Below, piece by piece: positions 50,448-57,429 of a stretch of 64,000 bases of DNA. Both the position numbers and the translations under genes were made by a program. How positions within the stretch are numbered: the first letter of the stretch is position 1; every line of letters begins with the position of its first letter. This DNA is from Methylobacter tundripaludum (GTDB lineage Bacteria; Pseudomonadota; Gammaproteobacteria; Methylococcales; Methylomonadaceae), in assembly GCF_002934365.1 (NCBI RefSeq), contig NZ_PTIY01000008.1:62001-126000 (forward strand), given 5' to 3'. Below the pieces are notes generated by a model. It did not search any database, had not been told where the DNA came from, and saw only the letters and a program-made list of their open reading frames with translations.

Positions 50448-51458
50448 TCATTTGCTTATAAACTGCCCAAATGCACGACTGCCTTCGCCGGTTGTAATGG
50501 TATCAATCACTTTCAAGGTTCTGGCGTCGATCACCGAAACATTGCCGTCAAACCAGTTAGCGACGTAGACATGCCGGTCATCGGGATGGGTACTGACGCC
50601 TTCGGGCTTTTCGCCCACCTTAATCAGGGCGATTTCCTTTAAGGTTTCCGTATCGATAACGGAAACCGAACCGTCATCCTGATTGGTCACCAACAGTCGG
50701 CTGTCATTAAGCGCCAGCGCCGTTGCATAAGGCAGCATGTTGACTTTTACGGTGGCAATAGGCTTCATCCTGGCTGTTTCCACAACCGTCACATCATCGC
50801 TTTGTACATTGGCGACATAAATGCGTTCGCCTCTGGCATCGATGGTGAGTCCAAACGGATGCGTCCCAACCTGCGCGGTTCTTTTAACGTCCAAGGTCTT
50901 CAAATCGATCTGGGAAACCGAATTACTGATCCGGTTGGCGACATAGAGCCAGCGGTTATCGGGACTGACAACCAAGCCTGACGGTGATTCGCCGACGGCT
51001 ATCGTACTCAGTATTTGCAGACTGTTCGCATCGATAACCGAAACGGTATTCTTATACCAATCCGCCACATAAATCCGCTTGCTATCGGGGCCTACAGCAA
51101 TACCCAGGGTGCCGTCATTGACCGCAACAGTGGCGATGACTTCGCGTTTTGTTGTGTCGACAACGGCAAAGCCTTTGGCTTCCGGCGTACTGACATAACA
51201 ATGCTTGCCGTCAGGAGCAACCGCAATTCCTGCCGGCTTGCCGGGAACGGCAATCGTATCGACCACTCGGGCCGTTGCCGTATCGATAACAGATACGCTG
51301 TCGGCCAATTGGTTGCTGATGTAGGCAAAAGGCTGGGCTGCCAGCGGCGTAGATAAAAAGGCTGTAGCGATGTAAATCGCTACAGCCTTATTGCCAAGGA
51401 TGGTGTGTATGCCACTAGCCAGCCGGGAGCTGGCGTGGCGATAGTTCACAGGGAACAC
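50448..51458 (-). CDS. YVTN beta-propeller repeat protein
   Basis: 336 residues. A signal sequence (residues ~1-42, AIYIATAFLSTPLAAQ) precedes about seven 40-residue beta-propeller repeats such as 'IYVADWYKNTVSVIDANSLQILSTIAVGESPSGLVVSPDNR'. Proteins of this type often occur in methanol-oxidation gene clusters, as PQQ-dependent-system companions. It follows the mxaD-like gene with a 10-base gap, so they form an operon. No catalytic residues are expected; it may bind a partner in the periplasm. Confidence 0.9.
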   Translation of the reverse strand: MFPVNYRHASSRLASGIHTILGNKAVAIYIATAFLSTPLAAQPFAYISNQLADSVSVIDTATARVVDTIAVPGKPAGIAVAPDGKHCYVSTPEAKGFAVVDTTKREVIATVAVNDGTLGIAVGPDSKRIYVADWYKNTVSVIDANSLQILSTIAVGESPSGLVVSPDNRWLYVANRISNSVSQIDLKTLDVKRTAQVGTHPFGLTIDARGERIYVANVQSDDVTVVETARMKPIATVKVNMLPYATALALNDSRLLVTNQDDGSVSVIDTETLKEIALIKVGEKPEGVSTHPDDRHVYVANWFDGNVSVIDARTLKVIDTITTGEGSRAFGQFISK

Positions 51459-51468
51459 TCGCTAAACC

Positions 51469-52032
51469 TTACTTTTCAGCCAATTTTTTCAAGTTAATCA
51501 ATCCTGTTTCCAACATAGCTTTCACTGCTGTGTTAGCGGCTTCTTCGTTCATTTCTTCCGGCGGGTTGTTGTTCATGTAGGCACGGTAGTAACCGGCTTT
51601 CCAGATAACCTCGGTGCTGCCGCCTTTATCGGCCAATTCGATGCTCGCTGCGTAATCATTTACCGGTAACGCTGGAACTTTTTCTTCAGCACCGGCATGA
51701 GTGATCGATTTAGATGAACTCATTTCAGTGATTTTGTATGCATAAGACATTTTCGCGTCGTCATGCTTTTTTAATTCTTCCGTAATCGTGCCGCCGTCTT
51801 TTAAGGTCAAAACACGAATCGCGCCTTTTGTATTGTCGCCCTTAACGGTTGTGTTAAAAACTTCAGGATGCCAGGACATATCGCCATAATTTTTAATAAT
51901 AGCCCAGACTTTTTCAGCGGGTGCATTGATGGTGATTTTCTCTTCGGCTTTTTGACGCACAGGGCCATGAGCGCTGACCATTGAGCTAAAAAAGAACAGC
52001 AAAACTGAAACAAATAAAGTGATTTTCTTCAT
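51469..52032 (-). CDS. mxaD: MxaD-like SRPBCC periplasmic protein
   Basis: 187 residues. Signal peptide (residues ~1-21), then an SRPBCC/START-like lipid-binding fold: 'EEKITINAPAEKVWAIIKNYGDMSWHPEVF', 'LTLKDGGTITEELKKHDDAKMSYAYKI' and 'AGYYRAYMNNNPPEEMNEEAANTAVKAMLETGLINLKKL'. This is the pattern of MxaD, a periplasmic 17-kDa protein reported to aid electron transfer between methanol dehydrogenase and cytochrome cL. No mxaF or xoxF lies in the window, so this is a detached unit. Gene name tentative but pattern strong. Confidence 0.85.
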   Translation of the reverse strand: MKKITLFVSVLLFFFSSMVSAHGPVRQKAEEKITINAPAEKVWAIIKNYGDMSWHPEVFNTTVKGDNTKGAIRVLTLKDGGTITEELKKHDDAKMSYAYKITEMSSSKSITHAGAEEKVPALPVNDYAASIELADKGGSTEVIWKAGYYRAYMNNNPPEEMNEEAANTAVKAMLETGLINLKKLAEK

Positions 52033-52267
52033 ATTAACTTACCTTATGGGAACATTAAAAACTAAAACTCGCATTATATGACAACCAAGCGCCGCAAGCA
52101 TCAGCTTAGCGTGTTAAAAACGCAATATTAAGGAAACAGTCCTGACAAAACTCAGTCTCGCTTTTTATTACCGCGCTGTTGCTGTGTGCTGTTATTAACG
52201 ACTAGAGCCAAAGGTGACTATTCAATAGAACAAGGGGATAAAAGCTGAACTTTATAAATAAAGTGTA

Positions 52268-52300
52268 CTCCCCTGCAGTCATTGCGAGACTACAGGGGAG
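52268..52300. terminator. Hairpin after the OmpA-like gene
   Basis: CTCCCCTGCAG (52268-52278) pairs with CTACAGGGGAG (52290-52300), one G-U mismatch, directly beyond the stop of the minus-strand OmpA-like gene. The minus-strand continuation (TACACTTTATTT) is only weakly T-rich. The rest of 52033-52267 shows no gene. Confidence 0.5.
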
Positions 52301-52312
52301 CTGTGATGGTGA

Positions 52313-53017
52313 TTATTTCAAATTAGAACAATCGGCATAAGTAGGATGCACGGTAACCATGGATACTGTCCGATGACTCTGGTCGCGTACATTGTCAGGC
52401 CCATGAGCTTCACCTAACATTTTTATATTCAATTGTTCCAACTTGGCGCCATGCTTGATCAGCTGATCCCTGACATAGGCGGCTCTTCTTTCCGATAGAT
52501 GTTGATTACTTGCAGCACTACCAACCGTATCAGTATAAGCGTTTACTTCGGCGGTAACTTCGGGATGCGTTTCCAGATATGATCCTAAGATAGCAATTTC
52601 ATGCTCATCAGATTTATAAGGTACCGCACTGCCATCTGCGAAAAATACGGCGGAATATTGGGCTGAAACCGATCCATCCTTAAGATGATTTTGACTATGA
52701 ACCTGCGTTAACCACTGGCACATCTCTTTTTCCGACGCGAGCCGGTGTTCCGCAGCTTCACGAGCCGCATCCAGGGCTTTTTGCCGGTCATTGATATTCC
52801 AGTAATGATCTTTTTTCCAGTGAGCTAAAGCTTCGTCGGCCTCTTCGAGTTTTTCCTCGGCTATCTCCTCATGCATGATAGCTTGGCGGTAATGACCGGC
52901 ATTAGCGGCATCAATTCCCGCAGTTAGCGCCGGAATATCTTTCTGTGCTGGCGCACTGCAAGCGGCAAGAGCTGCGACTAATACGGCGAACGGCACGTAA
53001 ATACATTGTTTGTTCAT
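52313..53017 (-). CDS. OmpA-family lipoprotein
   Basis: About 234 residues. 'MNKQCIYVPFAVLVAALAAC' gives a lipobox (LAAC). A helical, Glu/Ala-rich middle (~40-115) leads to a C-terminal OmpA peptidoglycan-binding domain: 'NAYTDTVGSAASNQHLSERRAAYVRDQLIKHG' and 'LGEAHGPDNVRDQSHRTVSM'. The first His of the OmpA 'GHTD' is replaced by Tyr (NAYTD). It should tether the outer membrane to peptidoglycan. The ATG 53017 is used; a frame from 53035 adds six residues. Confidence 0.88.
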   Translation of the reverse strand: MNKQCIYVPFAVLVAALAACSAPAQKDIPALTAGIDAANAGHYRQAIMHEEIAEEKLEEADEALAHWKKDHYWNINDRQKALDAAREAAEHRLASEKEMCQWLTQVHSQNHLKDGSVSAQYSAVFFADGSAVPYKSDEHEIAILGSYLETHPEVTAEVNAYTDTVGSAASNQHLSERRAAYVRDQLIKHGAKLEQLNIKMLGEAHGPDNVRDQSHRTVSMVTVHPTYADCSNLK

Positions 53018-53095
53018 AACTTTATCCTTTTTCAATCCTAATCACACGTCACCTTCTCGCGAATCGACGCACGATTATATTTAATGGGTCAATGG

Positions 53096-53500
53096 TTATT
53101 CGCCGTCATCTAACGGTCCGTAGGTAGTCCAGTATCCCGGCACATGAAGACCAAAATAACGGCTATCTTCACTAAACCGGTTCCATACATAAGGCGGAGT
53201 AATAAAATCATCTGAAGGGATAGGTGCAGTAATCAATTCCACTACACCCACAGTCGTCCGGTTGACAGTCTCTATGACGCCACGCAACAACCCCCATGTT
53301 ATTCCGACGAAAACATTTTGATCGTGACTGATATTGATAATGTTTTTCGGTATCTCGACAACACCAGTCGTTGTATTAGCTAGTCCCTGACCTATTTTAG
53401 AGCCCACGCCGGATAGATAACTCTCATCCGCATAAGCCGCTCCTGTTGACAATAATGCGCTGCAAAGTACACAGGCAGTGAAGAGGTTTTTCTTATTCAT
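53096..53500 (-). CDS. TIGR04073-family exosortase-associated protein
   Basis: 134 residues. 'MNKKNLFTACVLCSALLSTGAAY' is a signal peptide; 'KIGQGLANTTTGVVEIPKNIINISHDQNVFVGITWGLLRGVIETVNRTTVGVVELITAPIPS' is the repeated hydrophobic pattern of TIGR04073, a family associated with the exosortase/PEP-CTERM sorting system in gammaproteobacteria. No exosortase gene is in the window. Mature domain probably peripheral or membrane-inserting. Alone, ~80 bases upstream of the OmpA-like gene on the same strand. Confidence 0.8.
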   Translation of the reverse strand: MNKKNLFTACVLCSALLSTGAAYADESYLSGVGSKIGQGLANTTTGVVEIPKNIINISHDQNVFVGITWGLLRGVIETVNRTTVGVVELITAPIPSDDFITPPYVWNRFSEDSRYFGLHVPGYWTTYGPLDDGE

Positions 53501-53702
53501 TATTGATTCCTCATGAAATGTTTAGTCCACAGGGTTTTTATAACCTTAACCGATCCGGTCATAAATCTACCCCAAAAAGGCTGGCAAGGGGATCAAAACT
53601 TAAAATTCCCTTAAGGCAACGGTATCCCAACAGTTTTGTAATGTCAAATATCCACACAGAATATGTGGACCAGTAATTAAAACCAATTGGATAGGAATTA
53701 AC

Positions 53703-54869
53703 CTATGCCAAAGATTTGCCTTCAATAATAGCCAGCCTGTCAGACTCTATCCCTAATAACAACTCGCCTTTTAACAAACCTACCAATTCCCTACCGGCCA
53801 TTTTGAAGCGCCAGCCGTGCAAAAGCGGACATTCATCATCGTCATTGAACAGCAACACTTCCAGGTCTTTGCGCGTTGCAAGAATAACCGGATTTAACGA
53901 ATTTTCTTCGGCGCGTATTCTGACCAGCGCCGTTAAAATATCCAATATCGCTTCTTGTTGCTGAGTTTTTTTAGCAGGCCGGCCTTTTTCATTTAGGGGT
54001 ATAGGGGGGCGATTCTTGGCCGCAGTGATGAGTTGACACAGTTCTGTACCATAACGGTTGACCACGCGTTCATTGATGCCCCGAACATTGGCCAAGTCGC
54101 CAACGGCTTCCGGTTGCAGCTTGGCCATATCGAACAGCAACTCATCGCGCAACAGCCAGCTCTTGGGACGATCTTCAGACTGCGCGGTTTTTTCCCGCCA
54201 TTCGGCCAACGCTTGAACTATTGATAATTGCCTGCCGGTCAGTTTATTTTTGCCTTTAATTTTCAACCAGGCTTTCTCGGGCTTTACCTCATACAAATTC
54301 GGATTTTCCAGCTCAGCAAAGTCCCGCTCCAACCAATCAGTACGTCCCAGTTCGGCTAATTTCTGCAACATCATTTGATAAATCTTGCATAAATAAATCA
54401 CATCATCCGCAGCGTATTGAATTTCCGCAGCTATCAGCGGCCGTTTGGTCCAATCGGCTCGGGTATGCGCCTTGTTTAAATTCACGTTCAACAGGCTCGA
54501 GACCAGCATCGCGTAGCCTGGATTCTCCTGAAAACCCAGCAACGGTGCAGCTATTTGGGTGTCGAATAGCGGCGCAGGTATCCTCCCGGTCAATTGATAA
54601 AATATCTCCAAATCCTGTCGGCAGGAATGAAATACTTTTACGATGGAGGGGCTGTATATGACTTCAAAAAGGATGTCCAACGACGGTAATGCTATAGGGT
54701 CAACGCACGCCACCCATTCCGGTGTCGCTATTTGCAGCAGGCAAAATTTCGGATAATAGGTTTTTTCGCGCAAAAACTCTGTATCAAGAGCCAACCAGGG
54801 CTCTTTTTTAATCTGTTCACACAGCTTAACCAGCTGATCAGGGGTATTGATATATTGTATGTTTGTCAT
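53703..54869 (-). CDS. rnd: Ribonuclease D
   Basis: 388 residues. DEDD-type 3'-5' exoribonuclease of tRNA and small RNA maturation. The motifs are visible in order: 'WLALDTEFLREKTYYPKFCLLQIA' (D, E), 'VFHSCRQDLEIFYQL' (D), 'YAADDVIYLCKIYQMM' (D with Tyr). An HRDC domain follows ('TGRQLSIVQALAEWREKTAQSEDRPKSWLLRDELL'). The length is about that of E. coli Rnd. It is divergent from the glyoxalase-like gene. Confidence 0.95.
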   Translation of the reverse strand: MTNIQYINTPDQLVKLCEQIKKEPWLALDTEFLREKTYYPKFCLLQIATPEWVACVDPIALPSLDILFEVIYSPSIVKVFHSCRQDLEIFYQLTGRIPAPLFDTQIAAPLLGFQENPGYAMLVSSLLNVNLNKAHTRADWTKRPLIAAEIQYAADDVIYLCKIYQMMLQKLAELGRTDWLERDFAELENPNLYEVKPEKAWLKIKGKNKLTGRQLSIVQALAEWREKTAQSEDRPKSWLLRDELLFDMAKLQPEAVGDLANVRGINERVVNRYGTELCQLITAAKNRPPIPLNEKGRPAKKTQQQEAILDILTALVRIRAEENSLNPVILATRKDLEVLLFNDDDECPLLHGWRFKMAGRELVGLLKGELLLGIESDRLAIIEGKSLA

Positions 54870-54976
54870 AGTGTTAAACGAGCAGTCAGTAACGCACCGT
54901 AAAAATCATGCCTTTCACGGTTAATGGTGGTTTTTCATTTTAGTGATAAGATTTGTTTCTTTGTCTTCACTTACCT

Positions 54977-55624
54977 ATGCGATTTTGTATTATTCCGGTT
55001 ACCGCTTATCAGCAGAACTGTTCCTTGCTGATTTGCGAGCAGTCTCATAAAGCGGCCATCGTTGATCCCGGCGGTGATATTGATATGATTCTAAAAATCA
55101 TTAACAGGGAAAATGTATTACCCGAATCGATCTTAATCACTCACGGCCACCTTGATCATATCGGTGCCGCTGCTGAACTGGCGGCTTTGCTTTCCATCCC
55201 CGTCATAGGGCCTCATCAAGACGACCAATTCTGGATTGACGCCATTCCCGAACAATGCCGGACTTTTCGCTTCCCGGCCTGTGATTCATTTACACCGTCC
55301 CGCTGGTTAAGTCAGGGTGATATTGTCAAGGTTGGCGAAGAGATACTGGACGTTTTTCACTGCCCTGGACATACACCGGGACATGTGGTTTTTGTTCACC
55401 GCAACACAAAACTGGCTATAGTCGGCGATGTGTTATTTAAAGGCTCAATCGGTCGAACCGATTTACCGAAAGGAGATTTCAATACCTTGATTAATTCAAT
55501 CAAAAATAATCTATGGCCCTTGGGTAAAGAGTTTTCTTTTATTCCCGGTCACGGCCCGATGTCTACTTTTGGGGAAGAAATGCGCAGCAACCCTTTCGTC
55601 GGCAACGCCTCCCTCATCGACTGA
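54977..55624 (+). CDS. MBL-fold hydrolase (YcbL/glyoxalase II-like)
   Basis: About 215 residues. The HxHxDH metal motif appears as 'THGHLDHIG', with later ligands in 'CPGHTPGHVVF', 'IVGDVLFKGSIGRTDLPKGDF' and 'PGHGPMSTFGEE'. The size and lack of the C-terminal glyoxalase II domain favour the YcbL type (type II glyoxalase-like hydrolase). Start ATG 54977 (MRFCIIPVTAYQQNC); an upstream frame adds eight residues. It is alone, with an unrelated gene converging on it. Confidence 0.92.
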   Translation: MRFCIIPVTAYQQNCSLLICEQSHKAAIVDPGGDIDMILKIINRENVLPESILITHGHLDHIGAAAELAALLSIPVIGPHQDDQFWIDAIPEQCRTFRFPACDSFTPSRWLSQGDIVKVGEEILDVFHCPGHTPGHVVFVHRNTKLAIVGDVLFKGSIGRTDLPKGDFNTLINSIKNNLWPLGKEFSFIPGHGPMSTFGEEMRSNPFVGNASLID

Positions 55625-55697
55625 AGCGCCTTGCCTCTGTCTCCTTCGTAGCCGGCGGAATTTAACGCTATCTCTAGTCGATCAGATTAACGCCAAT

Positions 55698-56084
55698 TTA
55701 TTCAGCTCCGCCATTATCAGCTTGGGGAGTACGCGGTTTCCCCCTCCGCCCCCGGTAGTTGCCGCGTTTTTTATGACGTGCTTTTATCCGTTTTATATCC
55801 AGCTTATGCTGATTGATTTCCACTGCTTTTAAATGCTGGAATATATCCGGCGGCATTTCATCAGGCAACTCAACCAGCGTGTAATCACCTTGAATATTAA
55901 TATTGTTGATATTGTTTTTGTCGACCCCGGACTCCTCAATCAACACCTTCTTAAGCTCTTCCGGGGTAATCTGATGTTTACATCCGACATCCAAACGATA
56001 GCGCACCATTTTAATGCCCGGTTGGGTTGCGGCAGCATTTATTAGCCCCTTATCCGCATCATCCTTTTTATTTTTGCCGTTCAT
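55698..56084 (-). CDS. Free-standing DbpA/CsdA-type RNA-binding domain protein
   Basis: 128 residues. 'KMVRYRLDVGCKHQITPEELKKVLIEESGVDKNNINNINIQGDYTLVELPDEMPPDIFQHLKAVEINQHKLDIKRI' is the DbpA-type RRM-like domain that ends DEAD-box helicases, but here no helicase core is attached. A short N-terminal lead and a basic Arg/Gly C-terminus ('RHKKRGNYRGRRGK') suggest RNA binding. It is on the surA-lptD strand, 40 bases downstream of surA, and so may be co-transcribed. Function unknown; rRNA binding is inferred. Confidence 0.8.
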   Translation of the reverse strand: MNGKNKKDDADKGLINAAATQPGIKMVRYRLDVGCKHQITPEELKKVLIEESGVDKNNINNINIQGDYTLVELPDEMPPDIFQHLKAVEINQHKLDIKRIKARHKKRGNYRGRRGKPRTPQADNGGAE

Positions 56085-56124
56085 CCCAATTCCGATCTTG
56101 AAGCGCTAACCGCACAACACTGTT

Positions 56125-57429
56125 TCAAAGCCTGTCTTGATAGATTTCCACAAAAGCCTCATCGCGCAATCTGCGCACCCAAAGCTCTGTTTCTTCCTCA
56201 ATTTTCCGTTTGCGGATAGCATCTCTGACCAGGTTCTTTTTGAACTCATCACTATCATCCTTATTTTCCCGGCCTAAAACCTGAATCATGTGCCAACCGA
56301 ACTGCGTTTGTACAGGATCGCTAACCTCGTTAATGCCGAGTTTTGCCATCGCGTCTTCAAACGGCTTAACCAAATCCCCCGGCCCCACCCAATCCAATGA
56401 ACCGCCTTTTAATGCAGAACCTTTATCGTCTGAATGCGCCCGTGCCAAAGCAGCAAAATCATCGCCATCGGCAATACGGGTTTTTAATGCCAGCAAACGT
56501 TTTCTTGCTTCGGCATCGTCAACCAATTCATTGGTTTTAATTAAAATATGTCGAACCTTGGTTTTGATGATCATATGATTGTCCGTGCCTTTTAGCTCTA
56601 GTACTTTAATGATATGAAAACCGCTCGGACTGCGTATCGGCTCAGACACATCGCCCTGCTTCATCTGACTGACCTCATTAACAAACAGGGTTGGTATTTC
56701 ACTCTCGGTACGCCAACCCAAATCGCCCCCCTTCAGGGCATTAGCGTCATCGGACTCACTGATCGCTGTTTGACTAAAGTCTTGTCCTCCCCGCAAGCTC
56801 CCGACAATATCTTCGGCCCTGCTCATCGCTCGCTGTATCTCTGCCGATAACGCACCTTCCTTAACCGCAATCAATATATGTCCCAGATGGTATTGGGTGG
56901 CCGCTTCGCCTATTTTATCCTGGGTTTCCATATAATGTTCGACCTCACGGTCGGTAACCTTAATACGTCCGCCTATCTCTCTACTACGCAATTGATTAAT
57001 GACGATTTCATTGCGGATACTATCCAAAAAGCTTTGATAGCTCATGCCCTGGCTTTCCAGCTCTGTCCTGAATTGATCCAGCTCCATGTTGTTTCTTCGG
57101 GCTATATCGGCCGCCGAGCTGTTGAGCATTTCTTCGCTGACAGTAATCCCCGCTTTTTCCGCTAATTGCCGCTGGAGTTTATCGATAATCATTTTTTCCA
57201 GCACTTGTTTGCGCAGCACATACGCGGGCGGGAGCGTGGCGTTACCTTGCTGCATTCTTTGTTCAATGACGGCCACTTCCTTTTGTAACTCTCCTTCAAG
57301 AATAACGTCATCTTCAACCACAGCGATAATGGTATCAAGAACTTCGGCATGCACTGGAAAACTGCCGAACAGTAGATTGCATAACAGCGCCGCTATAATG
57401 GCTATTTTGATATTTTCTTGTTTAATCAT
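56125..57429 (-). CDS. surA: Periplasmic chaperone and peptidyl-prolyl isomerase SurA
   Basis: About 434 residues. A signal sequence (residues ~1-31) is followed by the SurA N-domain ('EVLDTIIAVVEDDVILEGELQKEV') and two parvulin domains: 'QYHLGHILIAVKEGALSA' with 'NALKGGDLGWRTESEIP', then 'KVRHILIKTNELVDDAEA' with 'SALKGGSLDWVGPGDLV'. It folds outer membrane proteins such as LptD. The ATG 57429 overlaps the end of lptD by 8 bases; a longer frame from 57450 is rejected. The lptD-surA order is the conserved gammaproteobacterial one. Confidence 0.96.
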   Translation of the reverse strand: MIKQENIKIAIIAALLCNLLFGSFPVHAEVLDTIIAVVEDDVILEGELQKEVAVIEQRMQQGNATLPPAYVLRKQVLEKMIIDKLQRQLAEKAGITVSEEMLNSSAADIARRNNMELDQFRTELESQGMSYQSFLDSIRNEIVINQLRSREIGGRIKVTDREVEHYMETQDKIGEAATQYHLGHILIAVKEGALSAEIQRAMSRAEDIVGSLRGGQDFSQTAISESDDANALKGGDLGWRTESEIPTLFVNEVSQMKQGDVSEPIRSPSGFHIIKVLELKGTDNHMIIKTKVRHILIKTNELVDDAEARKRLLALKTRIADGDDFAALARAHSDDKGSALKGGSLDWVGPGDLVKPFEDAMAKLGINEVSDPVQTQFGWHMIQVLGRENKDDSDEFKKNLVRDAIRKRKIEEETELWVRRLRDEAFVEIYQDRL

